Positions 17,111 to 25,706 are shown, counted from the stretch's first letter. The stretch: DNA of 64,000 bases from Nonomuraea sp. SYSU D8015 (GCF_008065375.1 NZ_VJYI01000008.1:1-64000); one strand, 5' to 3'. Numbers and translations are program-made. The notes: generated from the sequence alone by a model not told the origin.

Positions 17111-18445
17111 GTGAGCGATCTTCCGCGCCGTGCTGTCACGCGCTCTGCCAAGCTGGCCGCGCTTCCCCTCGGGTTCGCCGGTCGAGCCGCCTTAGGCCTC
17201 GGCAAGCGTCTCGGCGGCAAGTCCGCCGAAATCGTGGCGCAAGAGGTCCAGCAGCGCACCGCCGAGCAGATCTTCAAGGTGCTCGGCGAGCTCAAGGGCG
17301 GAGCGATGAAGCTCGGGCAGGCGCTGTCGATCTTCGAGGCGGCGCTCCCGCCGGAGATCGTCGGCCCCTATCGCGCCACGCTCACCAAGCTGCAGGACGC
17401 CGCTCCCCCGCTCCCCGTCTCCACTGTGCACAAGGTGCTCATGGAGCAGCTGGGCGACGACTGGCGGGAAAACTTCCTCTCGTTCGACGACCAGCCGACC
17501 GCCGCCGCGTCGATCGGCCAGGTGCACAAGGCCGTGTGGCACGACGGGCGGGAGGTGGCCGTCAAGATCCAGTATCCGAGTGCCGGCAAGGCTCTGCTCG
17601 GCGACTTCGCCCAGCTGGCCCGCCTCGGCAAGCTGTTCGGCGTGCTGCTGCCCGGGCTGGACATGAAGGCCGTGCTGTCGGAGCTGCGTGAACGCGTCGC
17701 GGAGGAGCTCGACTACCTCCGTGAGGCCGAGGCACAGCACGCCTTCGCGCTCGAGTTCGACGGCGATCCCGACTTCCACGTTCCTGACGTGGTGGCGGCC
17801 AACGAGATGGTGCTGGTCAGCGAGTGGATGGACGGCACCCCGCTTTCGCGCGTCATCACCGAAGGCACCAAGGAAGAGCGCGACCGGGCAGGGCTGCTCT
17901 TCGTACGGTTCCTGTTCTGCTCACCGGCGCGCGTGGGGATGCTCCACGCCGACCCGCATCCGGGCAATTTCCGCATGCTCGCCAACGGCAAGCTCGGCGT
18001 GCTCGATTTCGGCGCCGTCAACAGGATGCCCGACGGCTACCCGAGGGTCTTCGGGCAGCTGATGCGCATCTTCAACCAGGGCGACATGGAAACCGTCGTG
18101 AGCGGCCTGCGCCAGGAGGGCTTCATCCGGCCCGACATCGAGATCGATCCCGACGCGCTGCGTGCCTTCCTCGCGCCGTACGTCCAACCGACGGCGGTGG
18201 AGGAGTTCACGTTCAGCCGGGAGTGGCTCCAGGCCCAGGCTGCCAGCGTCACGGACCTCCGCCCCGGCAACGTGGTCCGTCAGCTCAACCTGCCGGCGTC
18301 TTATGTCCTCATCCACCGGGTTCATGCGGCAGGCGTGGGCGTCCTCTGCCAGCTCGGCACCACGGCGCGCTTCCGCGACGAGGTGATCCGCTGGGTCCCC
18401 GGCTTCGCCGACGACCCTGACGACGAAGCGTTGGCCATCGGTTGA
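17111..18445 (+). CDS. ABC1/AarF (UbiB) family atypical kinase
   Basis: This 444-aa ABC1-family protein is a relative of UbiB/ADCK. The KxGQ signature appears as MKLGQALS (about residue 60), the Ala-rich nucleotide loop as AAASIGQVH, the conserved Lys as VAVKIQYP, the catalytic loop as LHADPHPGN and the metal-binding DFG as VLDFGAV. UbiB proteins support quinone or isoprenoid lipid metabolism and have ATPase rather than classical kinase activity. I use the GTG at 17111 because it begins MSDLPRRAVTR, a typical actinobacterial start. From memory, the M. tuberculosis homologue Rv3197 also lies next to whiB7; here a TetR/membrane pair intervenes. Confidence 0.92.
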   Translation: MSDLPRRAVTRSAKLAALPLGFAGRAALGLGKRLGGKSAEIVAQEVQQRTAEQIFKVLGELKGGAMKLGQALSIFEAALPPEIVGPYRATLTKLQDAAPPLPVSTVHKVLMEQLGDDWRENFLSFDDQPTAAASIGQVHKAVWHDGREVAVKIQYPSAGKALLGDFAQLARLGKLFGVLLPGLDMKAVLSELRERVAEELDYLREAEAQHAFALEFDGDPDFHVPDVVAANEMVLVSEWMDGTPLSRVITEGTKEERDRAGLLFVRFLFCSPARVGMLHADPHPGNFRMLANGKLGVLDFGAVNRMPDGYPRVFGQLMRIFNQGDMETVVSGLRQEGFIRPDIEIDPDALRAFLAPYVQPTAVEEFTFSREWLQAQAASVTDLRPGNVVRQLNLPASYVLIHRVHAAGVGVLCQLGTTARFRDEVIRWVPGFADDPDDEALAIG

Positions 18446-18747
18446 CGCGCTCCCCGGGCTGAAGCCCCGGAGACTCGGCCTGCGCCGCCGCTGTTCATGC
18501 GGCGACTGTTCATGCGGCGACGCTTCGGTGGCTTCCTGCTTCACCGACCGTGCCCACGCGGGCGCGTGGGCGAAGGGCGCGGGCACGTGGACACGCGGGC
18601 GCGCGGGCGGAAGGGCGCGGGCACGCGGGCACGCGGGCGGAAGGGCGCACAGGCGGAAGAGCGCGGGCACGTGGACACGCGAGCCCGCCCATCCCATGCG
18701 CGGGTTGGTCCGGATTGCGTTCTCGACGGCGTGTCCCCTGATCTGTG
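18446..18747. repeat. Intergenic GC-rich simple repeats, no gene
   Basis: Between the ABC1 and TetR genes lies a 300-bp stretch without a credible gene. A direct repeat of TGTTCATGCGGCGAC is seen near 18490-18521. From about 18560 to 18685 the sequence is a GC-rich patchwork of GCGGGCGGAAGGGCGC and GCGCGGGCACGTGGACACGCG units, each present twice. Confidence 0.7.
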
Positions 18748-19377
18748 CTATGCGAGGCCTGTGAGTAGGGCGGTGACGCCGTCTGTGAGGACGCGTTCGC
18801 CTTCCTCGCGCGAATTCAGGAACCAGCCCGGAAGTGGGCTGCGGAGCGAGCAGGTGAGCTCGATGCTGACGATGCCGTGGATCGTCGTCCACACCAGGTA
18901 CGCCGCCCGTACTGGGTCGATCGAGCGGATGAGGCCTGCTTCGGCGGCCGCGGAGGTGGCCTCGGTGAGGAGGGTGAAGGTGAGGCCGAGGGCGTCGTGC
19001 CGTTGCTCGGGCGAGGGGTCGAAGTCGGGGAGCGGACGCTCGAACATCAGGGCGTAGAGGGCGGGATCGGACAGCGCGAACCTGCGGTAGCCGTACGCGA
19101 CTGCCATGATGCGGGCCCGCGGCTCGGTGTGGCCGTTCAGTGACCGGGTCATCGACTCGTGGAGGATGCCGAAGCCGTACTGGTAGATCGCCTCCAGGAG
19201 GCCGGCGCGGCCGCCGAAGCAGGTGTAGATGCCCATCGTGGACGTTCCGGCGGCGTCCGCCACGCGACGGAGCGTCAGGTGGAGCGCTCCCTGCTCGCGT
19301 AACACGCGTATCGCCGCGTCGAGCAGGTCGTGGCGCAGTGCGCCGAGTTCTTTCGGGATGCTTACGTCTCTCGGCAC
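18748..19377 (-). CDS. TetR/AcrR family transcriptional regulator
   Basis: This 209-aa one-component repressor has an N-terminal helix-turn-helix (about residues 15-60: LLDAAIRVLREQGALHLT, then VADAAGTSTMGIY and FGGRAGLLEAIY). The C-terminal ligand-binding domain resembles the WHG subgroup. It is transcribed away from the membrane-protein gene at 19446. The intervening 68 bp contain a perfect 10-bp inverted repeat at 19393-19426, the likely operator, so it probably represses itself and its neighbour. The ligand is unknown. Confidence 0.92.
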   Translation of the reverse strand: MPRDVSIPKELGALRHDLLDAAIRVLREQGALHLTLRRVADAAGTSTMGIYTCFGGRAGLLEAIYQYGFGILHESMTRSLNGHTEPRARIMAVAYGYRRFALSDPALYALMFERPLPDFDPSPEQRHDALGLTFTLLTEATSAAAEAGLIRSIDPVRAAYLVWTTIHGIVSIELTCSLRSPLPGWFLNSREEGERVLTDGVTALLTGLA

Positions 19378-19392
19378 GCTCTCACTTTATCG

Positions 19393-19426
19393 GGTGATAA
19401 CGAGCATCATAACGAGCGTTATCACC
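19393..19426. promoter_or_regulatory. Likely TetR operator (inverted repeat)
   Basis: GGTGATAACG (19393-19402) and its exact reverse complement CGTTATCACC (19417-19426) are separated by 14 bp. Half-site ATAACGAGC also recurs as a direct repeat inside. It lies in the divergent promoter region, 15 bp from the TetR start and 19 bp from the membrane-protein start. Confidence 0.85.
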
Positions 19427-19445
19427 GAGAGAAGGGCTGTTCGAC

Positions 19446-20042
19446 ATGCGGGTCTATCGGGTCACTGCGGTGGCGGGGTTCGTCTGTGCCGTGCTACTGG
19501 TGGTCAATTCCGCGCGGCGCGCCGGCCTCGTGCCGGAGAACGCTTTCACGCACGCCATCGCGCCGTTCGCGGCGCTGACGGGCTTACTCGCGATCACGGG
19601 CATCTACCTGCTCATCCGCGGCAGCGCGGGCGGGCTCGGGCTCGCCGGGTACGTGCTCAACGCGGCGGGGCTGGCCGGGGCGTTCGCGATCGAGTACATC
19701 CTGCACTTCGTGTTCCCGTACCTGGGCGGTGGCACGGTGAGCGCTCTCCTGGCGGGGGGCACCGGGCGGGCGTTCCTGGTCACGTCGGTCGTACTGGTGA
19801 CGGGGGTGCTGACGTTCGGGGCGGCGGCGATCCGGAGCGGGGCGCTGCCGGTGGCTGCCGTGGCCCTGTACGCCGTGGGGATGATCCCCGGGTCGCTGCG
19901 GAACCTGATGCCGCTGCCGGTCTATCTGGGCGGGCTGGTGCTGGCGGCGGTGGGGGTCGCGTGGATGGCGGTGCGGCTCTGGTCCGCGGACGATGAGCCG
20001 GTCACCGCCGTCGGCACGCGCCCGGTCCGGCCCGGTGCATGA
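19446..20042 (+). CDS. Multi-pass membrane protein under TetR control
   Basis: This 198-aa protein has about six hydrophobic helices spread over residues 5-180 and a short hydrophilic tail. I do not recognise a family (DUF4386-like proteins have a similar layout, but this is weak). It is divergent from the TetR gene and shares its operator, so it is most likely the repressor's target, perhaps involved in export or membrane stress. Confidence 0.82.
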   Translation: MRVYRVTAVAGFVCAVLLVVNSARRAGLVPENAFTHAIAPFAALTGLLAITGIYLLIRGSAGGLGLAGYVLNAAGLAGAFAIEYILHFVFPYLGGGTVSALLAGGTGRAFLVTSVVLVTGVLTFGAAAIRSGALPVAAVALYAVGMIPGSLRNLMPLPVYLGGLVLAAVGVAWMAVRLWSADDEPVTAVGTRPVRPGA

Positions 20043-20172
20043 GCACCCCCGGGCCGCATCCGCGCATGACCGCCCGCCCGGCCGGATCCGCGCATGACCC
20101 CCCGTCCGGTTCGGCCCGGCGCATGAGGCAAGGCCGGGCGCGGCCGGCTTGCGACCTTCCCCGCGCATGAGA

Positions 20173-20204
20173 AAGAGCCGGGCGCTGGCCGGCGCCCGGC
20201 TCTT
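20173..20204. terminator. Bidirectional terminator hairpin
   Basis: A perfect 13-bp stem (20173-20185 with 20192-20204) and a 6-nt loop sit between the convergent membrane-protein gene and the small gene at 20257. Short T-rich tracts occur on both sides. The 130 bp before it contain irregular repeats of GCGCATGA. Confidence 0.82.
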
Positions 20205-20256
20205 CACTTACCTGCTCTCACGGGGAGATCCTGCGCCGGCGGCAGGATCTCCTCCA

Positions 20257-20421
20257 TCAGAACTGCTGGCTCAGGGCCTTGCGGAGGCGGTCGTTCGCCT
20301 TCCTGACCCCGCGCCGCGCCCGCTCCACGCGGCTCACGCGCAAGGCGAGGCGCTGCTCCTCCGCCTCTCGGTGGAGGGTTTGTATTCGGTCGTTGACCAG
20401 TTCATGGATGAGATCGGACAC
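20257..20421 (-). CDS. Small basic helical protein, 54 aa
   Basis: I choose the GTG at 20421, which begins MSDLIHELV, because AGGAG lies 7 nt upstream. The product is a single charged amphipathic helix rich in Arg, Glu and Gln, probably a coiled coil. There is no signal peptide or membrane segment. It lies about 70 bp downstream of whiB7 on the same strand and could be read from the whiB7 transcript. No family is recognised. Confidence 0.62.
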   Translation of the reverse strand: MSDLIHELVNDRIQTLHREAEEQRLALRVSRVERARRGVRKANDRLRKALSQQF

Positions 20422-20487
20422 TGCGATGCTCCTAGTCGGTTGAGCTCTCATCGGTTTTCGCTTTCTTGCTCGTAGGTGCGAGGTGGT

Positions 20488-20757
20488 TCAGGCAGCGACC
20501 GGGTGCTTGCGAGGACGCCCGCGCGGACGCTTTCGGGGAACGATGGTCCCCCGGAGGATCAGTTCGCCGCCCCAGACGCCCCACGGCTCCTCGCGCTCGA
20601 GCGCGCGGTCGAGGCAGGCCTTCTGGATCGGGCAGCCCCCGCAGAGCGCCTTCGCGAACTCCACGTCCTCCGGGGACTCGGCGAACCACAGGTCAGGGTC
20701 GGTACGACAGGGGATCTTGGCTTCGTCGATCAGGTCCATGATCGTCTTGGCCCCCAT
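20488..20757 (-). CDS. whiB7: WhiB7 (WblC) antibiotic-resistance regulator
   Basis: This 89-aa iron-sulfur transcription factor activates intrinsic drug-resistance genes together with the housekeeping sigma factor. The four cluster-binding cysteines are in IPCRTDP and CGGCPIQKAC. The WhiB turn is WGVWGGE. The C-terminal AT-hook RGRPRK, preceded by VPRKRP, distinguishes WhiB7 from other WhiB proteins. I start it at the ATG at 20757 because AGGAG lies just upstream; the frame continues upstream only into the leader. It is preceded by an upstream ORF and a terminator-like hairpin, the layout reported for whiB7/wblC attenuation control in mycobacteria and Streptomyces. Confidence 0.95.
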   Translation of the reverse strand: MGAKTIMDLIDEAKIPCRTDPDLWFAESPEDVEFAKALCGGCPIQKACLDRALEREEPWGVWGGELILRGTIVPRKRPRGRPRKHPVAA

Positions 20758-20835
20758 CTGCTTCTCCTTTTTGGTCGATCTTTTTGATCTTGGTCGGGCA
20801 CCTCGTAGGTGGGTCGGGATCACGGACAAACAAGA

Positions 20836-20868
20836 AGGCCGCGGATCCTGTGTGCGGATCCGCGGCCT
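20836..20868 (-). terminator. Attenuator hairpin in the whiB7 leader
   Basis: A perfect 13-bp GC-rich stem (20836-20848 with 20856-20868) and a 7-nt loop are followed on the minus strand by a T-rich tract (CTTGTTTGT). It lies between the upstream ORF stop and the whiB7 start, so it is positioned to abort transcription before whiB7. A second, weaker 7-bp stem (20884-20890 with 20896-20902) overlaps the upstream ORF stop codon. Confidence 0.85.
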
Positions 20869-20887
20869 GGAGGCTGGTATGTGCCGG

Positions 20888-21154
20888 TCAGGTTATGACC
20901 GGTGCATCCCTCCAGGGTTGCGGACCGCACAGTCCACCCTTGGTGAGCTGGTTGGCCGGCAGTTCGATACGTGCGGTGTAGACAGGAGCCTCTTGCGCAG
21001 CGGCGCCAAAGAAGTGGCCCGTGCGGTAAGCGGCGGCGGCCTGGCTACGGACAGACTTCTGCTGCCGCAGCTTGGCCGGCCCATCGACGAGCCTCACCGA
21101 GTCACGGCATGCGGAAGCGAGCCACTGCGTGGCCGACATCTTGATGCTGATCAC
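20888..21154 (-). CDS. whiB7 leader ORF, 88 codons
   Basis: A GTG at 21154 preceded by GGAGGTGA at optimal spacing opens an 88-residue ORF that begins MISIKMSATQWLAS and ends PVIT. It ends 19 nt before the attenuator hairpin of whiB7. The product resembles no protein known to me. Its position, strong ribosome binding site and the downstream terminator suggest that ribosome stalling or slowed translation here governs read-through into whiB7. It is longer than I would expect for a simple leader peptide, so a separate protein function is not excluded. Confidence 0.7.
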   Translation of the reverse strand: MISIKMSATQWLASACRDSVRLVDGPAKLRQQKSVRSQAAAAYRTGHFFGAAAQEAPVYTARIELPANQLTKGGLCGPQPWRDAPVIT

Positions 21155-21214
21155 CGGGGCTCACCTCCACTCTCGAGATCGTCGGAACAGGAGTGTCCGA
21201 CTCGCTTGACCATG

Positions 21215-21254
21215 ACCCTAAACCGGGAACCCGGGAAGGGGCAACTTATTTTCT
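21215..21254 (-). promoter_or_regulatory. Putative WhiB7-type promoter for the whiB7 leader
   Basis: On the minus strand a -35 TTGCCC (21239-21244) and a -10 TAGGGT (21215-21220) are 18 bp apart. An AT-rich AGAAAATAAG lies directly upstream of the -35. WhiB7-dependent promoters are known for an AT-rich element just upstream of the -35, so this fits autoregulation. Confidence 0.7.
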
Positions 21255-21280
21255 ACCTGCGACTTTGTGAATTTCTACGA

Positions 21281-22150
21281 TTACTTCAGTGGCCGGATCA
21301 TGGCTTCCTGAACAACGGAGACCACGAGGTCACCCGACGCAGTGAACATCTCACCGCGCGCCAACCCCCGCGCACCGGCCGACCATGGGGACTCCTGAGC
21401 GTAGAGCAACCAGTCGTCGGCACGGAAGGGGCGGTGGAACCACATGGCGTGGTCCAGCGACGCCCCCATGATGTTGGAGACCCCCCACGCCATGCCGTGC
21501 GCCAGCAGGATCGTGTCGACCAGCGTGAAGTCGGAGGCGTACGCGGCCAGCACCACGTGCAGGAGCGGGTCGTCGGGCAACTCGGCGTCGTATCGGAACC
21601 ACACGTTGGTCTTGGCACTGCGCAGTTCGGGCTTCTGGTACGCCTCCCACGTCAGCGGCGAGGCGTGCCGGGAGTCCACGGGCCGGGGCCGCGACAGCCA
21701 GTCGCGGAACTCGGGGTGGTCGCCGACCAGCTCGAGCATCCGTTCCTGGAACGTGGGCAGCGTCTCGGCATCCGGCACGGAAGGCATCACGGACGCCTGG
21801 TGCTCCACACCCTCCTCGGGGATGTGGAACGACGCCGACATCGTGAAGATCGCCTTGCCGTGCTGGACCGCGACGACCCTGCGGGTGGTGAACGACCGCC
21901 CGTCGCGTACGCGCTCCACGTTGTAGACGATCGGGATCGACGGGTCGCCGGGGCGGATGAAGTACGCGTGGAGTGAGTGCACGTACCGGTCCTTGGAGAC
22001 CGTACGGCCGGCCGCGACCAGGGCCTGCGCCGCCACCTGGCCGCCGAAGACGCGTTGGATGCGCTCCTCGGGGCTCCTTCCCCGGAAGATGTCCAGCTCG
22101 ATCTGCTCCAAATCGAGCAAATCCAGCAGTTCTTTGAGCGCCTCGTTCAC
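21281..22150 (-). CDS. tesB: Acyl-CoA thioesterase II (TesB)
   Basis: This 289-aa double-hotdog thioesterase hydrolyses acyl-CoA to free acid and CoA. The catalytic triad of the family is visible as the Asp in YASDFTLVDT (about residue 205), a Ser/Thr region in GASLDHAMWFHRPF (about 230) and the Gln in VVSVVQEAMIR (near the C-terminus). FGGQVAAQAL in the N-terminal hotdog is also typical. Its stop lies about 30 bp upstream of the AT-rich element of the whiB7 promoter. Confidence 0.92.
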   Translation of the reverse strand: MNEALKELLDLLDLEQIELDIFRGRSPEERIQRVFGGQVAAQALVAAGRTVSKDRYVHSLHAYFIRPGDPSIPIVYNVERVRDGRSFTTRRVVAVQHGKAIFTMSASFHIPEEGVEHQASVMPSVPDAETLPTFQERMLELVGDHPEFRDWLSRPRPVDSRHASPLTWEAYQKPELRSAKTNVWFRYDAELPDDPLLHVVLAAYASDFTLVDTILLAHGMAWGVSNIMGASLDHAMWFHRPFRADDWLLYAQESPWSAGARGLARGEMFTASGDLVVSVVQEAMIRPLK

Positions 22151-22271
22151 GTCTCCGTCTCCCTTGCGCCGTCCGATCCTTGGACAAGTCTGACGTGTCG
22201 CCCATTTCGCCCTAAAGGCGGCCTGGCGTGTCTGTTGATTCCGGTGATTCCGGCTCGTGGTTTCGCGGCCG

Positions 22272-24317
22272 TCAAGAGCCGCGGCAGAGGGAGAGGACGG
22301 CCTCGCCGTAGCGGTCGATCTTCACCCGGCCGATGCCCGTGATCGACAGCAGCTCCTGCTCGGTCGTCGGCGCCCGCTCCGCGATCGCCTGCAACGTCAC
22401 GTCGGTGAAGACGACGTACGGCGGGACCTTGGACTCCTTGGCCGTGGCCGTGCGCCATGCCTTCAGCCGCTCCAGCAGCCCCTCGTCGTAGTCGGCCGGG
22501 CAGGTGGCGCACCGGCCCAGCTTCTGCTCGGCCGCCGCCACCAGCGTCTTCGCGCAGACCCGGCAGCTGACCGGAGCGGCGACCGTACGGCGCTCGCGGC
22601 TCGCCGGCGCGACCCGGGGCGGCGAGGAGGCGCGGCCGGTGAGCCCGTCGAGGAAGCGGGACGGGCGGCGGCTCTTGCGGCCGCCGGGCGAACGGGCCAG
22701 CGCCCACGACAGGGTCAGGTGCTCGCGGGCCCGGGTGATGCCGACGTAGAGCAGGCGCCGCTCCTCCTCGATCTGCTCGGGAGTCTCCGCGTAAATGATC
22801 GGGAGCATGCCGTCGGTGAGGCCTACCAGGAACACGGCGTCCCATTCCAGGCCTTTGGCGGCGTGCAGCGAGGCCAGGGTGACGCCCTCCACGGGCGGCG
22901 CGTGCTGCTCGGAGGCCCGGCGTTCCAGCTCGGCGACGTACGTCGGCAGGTCGGCGCCCTCGGCGGCCATGTCTTCCGCCAGGTCGGCCAGGGCCTTCAG
23001 CGACTCCCACCGCTCCCTGGCCTTGCCGCCGCCAGGCGGCGAGGGGGTAAGGCCGACGCCGCCGAGGATGTTGTGCACCTCCGCCGCGAGCGGTGCGCCG
23101 GTGGCCGAGCGGGCGGCGCCGCGCAGCAGGACGACCGCCTGTCGGACCTCGGGGCGTTCGAAGAAGCGCTCGGCGCCGCGCAGCATGTAGGGGATCTCGG
23201 CCTTGGACAGGGCCTCCTCGTACGCCTCCGACTGGGAGTTGACCCGGAAGAGCACCGCGATCTCACGCGCCGGCACGCCCTTGTCGAGCAGTTTCCTGAT
23301 GGCCCTGGCGACGCCTGCGGCCTCGGCGGGCTCGTCGTCGTAGTCGGCGAAGACCGGCTTGGGGCCGTCGGGGCGCTGGGCGATCAGCTCCAGGCGGTGC
23401 GGCGACCGGCTCTTGGCGATCACTAGATTGGCCAGGTCGACCACCTGCGGGGTCGAGCGGTAGTCGCGCACGAGTTTGATCACGGTGGCCTGCGGGTGCT
23501 CCACCGCGAAGCCGGTCAGGTAGCGCGGGCTGGCGCCGGTGAAGGAGTAGATCGTCTGGTTGGGATCGCCGACCACGCAGATGTCGTCGCGACCGCCGAG
23601 CCAGGTGTCGAGCAGGAGCTTCTGCAGCGGGTTGACGTCTTGATACTCGTCGACCACGAAATAGCGGTATTGCTGGCGGATCTGCGCCGCCACCTCCTGG
23701 TGCTCGGTCATCACCGCCGCCGTCAGCTCCAGGATCGTCTCGAAGTCGACCAGGTGGCGCTCGCGCCTGAGCTGCTCGTACGCCTCGTAGAGCCGGGCGA
23801 TCTCCTCCGCCGGCGTGGGAGGGGTGCGGTGGTGCTTGGCCGCGGCGGCGACGTAGTCGTCGGGGCCGATCTGGGTGACCTTCGCCCACTCGATCTCCGA
23901 GGCGATGTCCCGCAACTCGGACCGATCCGGATTTTTCCGGATCTGGCGGCATGCCTCCGCAAGCACCGGCAGCTTCGACTCGATGACCGACGGCGCCTCG
24001 CCACCGATCACCCGCGGCCAGAAGTAGGTGAGCTGCCGCAGCGCGGCCGCGTGGAACGTGCGGGCCTGCACGCCGGGTGCCCCCAGGGCGCGCAGCCGCT
24101 GGCGCAACTCTCCGGCCGCGCGCGTGGTGAACGTCACAGCCAGCACGCTCTGGGCGTCGACGACCCCGCTGCGCACGGCGTACGCGATCCTGTGGGTGAT
24201 CGCCCTGGTCTTGCCCGTGCCCGCGCCCGCGAGCACGCACACCGGCCCGCGCACGGCCTCGGCGACCTCGCGCTGCTCCGGGTCGAGGCCGATCAGGACG
24301 TCGTCCACATTTGTCAC
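22272..24317 (-). CDS. uvrD2: ATP-dependent DNA helicase UvrD2
   Basis: This 681-aa superfamily 1A helicase is of the actinobacterial UvrD2 type. Walker A is GAGTGKT (31-37), motif II is VVDEYQDVN, motif III is GDPNQTIYSFTGA and motif VI is LYVGITRARE. After the motor, a tetracysteine segment (CRVC and CATC) connects to a C-terminal HRDC domain, the hallmark that separates UvrD2 from UvrD1. It unwinds DNA 3' to 5' in repair. It is divergent from a secreted hydrolase gene. Confidence 0.94.
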   Translation of the reverse strand: MTNVDDVLIGLDPEQREVAEAVRGPVCVLAGAGTGKTRAITHRIAYAVRSGVVDAQSVLAVTFTTRAAGELRQRLRALGAPGVQARTFHAAALRQLTYFWPRVIGGEAPSVIESKLPVLAEACRQIRKNPDRSELRDIASEIEWAKVTQIGPDDYVAAAAKHHRTPPTPAEEIARLYEAYEQLRRERHLVDFETILELTAAVMTEHQEVAAQIRQQYRYFVVDEYQDVNPLQKLLLDTWLGGRDDICVVGDPNQTIYSFTGASPRYLTGFAVEHPQATVIKLVRDYRSTPQVVDLANLVIAKSRSPHRLELIAQRPDGPKPVFADYDDEPAEAAGVARAIRKLLDKGVPAREIAVLFRVNSQSEAYEEALSKAEIPYMLRGAERFFERPEVRQAVVLLRGAARSATGAPLAAEVHNILGGVGLTPSPPGGGKARERWESLKALADLAEDMAAEGADLPTYVAELERRASEQHAPPVEGVTLASLHAAKGLEWDAVFLVGLTDGMLPIIYAETPEQIEEERRLLYVGITRAREHLTLSWALARSPGGRKSRRPSRFLDGLTGRASSPPRVAPASRERRTVAAPVSCRVCAKTLVAAAEQKLGRCATCPADYDEGLLERLKAWRTATAKESKVPPYVVFTDVTLQAIAERAPTTEQELLSITGIGRVKIDRYGEAVLSLCRGS

Positions 24318-24462
24318 CTGTTCATCTTCCCAGCACTGGCGGCCATGGACTTTATTCTGGCAACATGCGGGCCGTCATAGGTTCGTTGGTCAACGAGATG
24401 CAAAGAACAGCTCTCTTCCCCCACAATGGGGCCGACCATGCTGCATGGGGGAAAGGAAGGCC

Positions 24463-25368
24463 GTGCGAACTGCGGTTTGCGTGGGCGCTCTCGCGCTCGC
24501 TGCCGTTGTGCTCACACCCGTCGCCGCCACCGCGACGGCGAAGGAGCCCACTCCCGCCCCCACCGTGAGCAACCCGGTGGACTCCGAAGGGATCGGCGGC
24601 CTCAGCACGGAGACGGTCGCGTACGGCTCGCACCGCCGCCAGCAGATGGACGTCTGGTGGACCCCCGACGGCATGCAGCGGCCCGGCGTCTTCCTGATCC
24701 ACGGCGGCTGGTGGTCGAGCGGCGACAAGAGGTACATGAAGGAGATCACCCGTAGCTACGCCGACCTCGGCTACACGGTCTTCAACCTCAACTATCGCCT
24801 GTCCGGCGACGCGGCCTGGCCCGCGCAGCGCACCGACGCGCTGGCGGCGATCGCGGCAGCACGCAAGCACGCCGAGCGGTGGGCGTTCGACCCGAACAAC
24901 TACGTGGTGGTGGGCTTCTCCGCGGGCGGGCACATCGCGGCGGCCGTCGGCACGTACGGCGACGGCATCAGCGGCCTGAAGGGCGTCGTGGGGCTGTCGC
25001 CGATCATCTCGCCGCTGCGGGCGTACACCGACGGCGCGAACACCACCGACCGCAGCAAGCGCAAGCTCCGCGACTCCGCGATCCGCCTGGCCGGCGGCTG
25101 CGAGCCCAAGGGCAAGTGCTCGCGGGTCTGGGCCAGCATGGAGGTGGCCTGGCACGCCAGCGCCCACGACGCGCCGATGCTGACCATCCACGCGCAGGAC
25201 GAGTTCGTGCCGCCGGTGCAGAGCCAGCTGCTCAAGCAGATGCTCGGCCAGGTCGGCGTGCCGGTGACGGTGGTCACCCAGCCGGGCGCCAACCACAGCG
25301 CGCCCCTCTACCGGGAGCCGGGAGTGGCCGAGCGCGTGCAGGCGTGGATCGTCGAGCGCATCGGCTAG
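24463..25368 (+). CDS. Secreted alpha/beta hydrolase (BD-FAE/lipase-like)
   Basis: This 301-aa exported hydrolase has an N-terminal signal peptide (MRTAVCVGALALAAVVL, cleavage near ATATA-KEP). Of the catalytic motifs, the HGG oxyanion loop is IHGGWW, the nucleophile elbow is GFSAG, the Asp lies in HAQDEFVP and the His in GANHSAP. This HGG form is typical of carboxylesterases of the BD-FAE group. Two Cys (CEPKGKC) may form a disulfide. I choose the GTG at 24463 because AAGGAAGG lies just upstream and the signal peptide starts there; an ATG at 24445 is possible. Confidence 0.87.
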   Translation: MRTAVCVGALALAAVVLTPVAATATAKEPTPAPTVSNPVDSEGIGGLSTETVAYGSHRRQQMDVWWTPDGMQRPGVFLIHGGWWSSGDKRYMKEITRSYADLGYTVFNLNYRLSGDAAWPAQRTDALAAIAAARKHAERWAFDPNNYVVVGFSAGGHIAAAVGTYGDGISGLKGVVGLSPIISPLRAYTDGANTTDRSKRKLRDSAIRLAGGCEPKGKCSRVWASMEVAWHASAHDAPMLTIHAQDEFVPPVQSQLLKQMLGQVGVPVTVVTQPGANHSAPLYREPGVAERVQAWIVERIG

Positions 25369-25454
25369 GCGCGGGTCTTCCTCGGGATTAACCGGGGGCC
25401 GTGCATTGTTTCAACGAGCGCCTCACATTCCTTGACCTTGGAGGATCTTCCGAC

Positions 25455-25706
25455 ATGGCGCTCACGGTCTACAGCACCACCTGGTGCGGCCCCTGCAAGC
25501 GGCTGAAGTCGCAGCTCGCCCGCGAGGGCATCAACTTCACCGAGGTCGACATCGAGCGCGATCCGTCGGCGGCCGAGTTCGTGATGAGCGTCAACAACGG
25601 CAACCAGACGGTGCCGACCGTGGTGATCGACACGCCGGACGGGCGTGTGGTGCGGACGAATCCCTCTGTCGTGGAGGTCAAGCTGCTGTTGGAGAGCGCG
25701 GCCTGA
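25455..25706 (+). CDS. mrx: Mycoredoxin / glutaredoxin-like protein
   Basis: This 83-aa glutaredoxin-fold protein is of the actinobacterial mycoredoxin family, which reduces mycothiol mixed disulfides. The active site is WCGPC (residues 10-14), and TVPTVVIDTPDG is the cis-Pro loop that binds the low-molecular-weight thiol. Mycoredoxin-1 usually has CGYC, so the Pro in third position is a small departure towards thioredoxin-type sites. The ATG at 25455 follows GGAGGA. From memory, this gene also neighbours uvrD2 and nudC in mycobacteria. Confidence 0.88.
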   Translation: MALTVYSTTWCGPCKRLKSQLAREGINFTEVDIERDPSAAEFVMSVNNGNQTVPTVVIDTPDGRVVRTNPSVVEVKLLLESAA

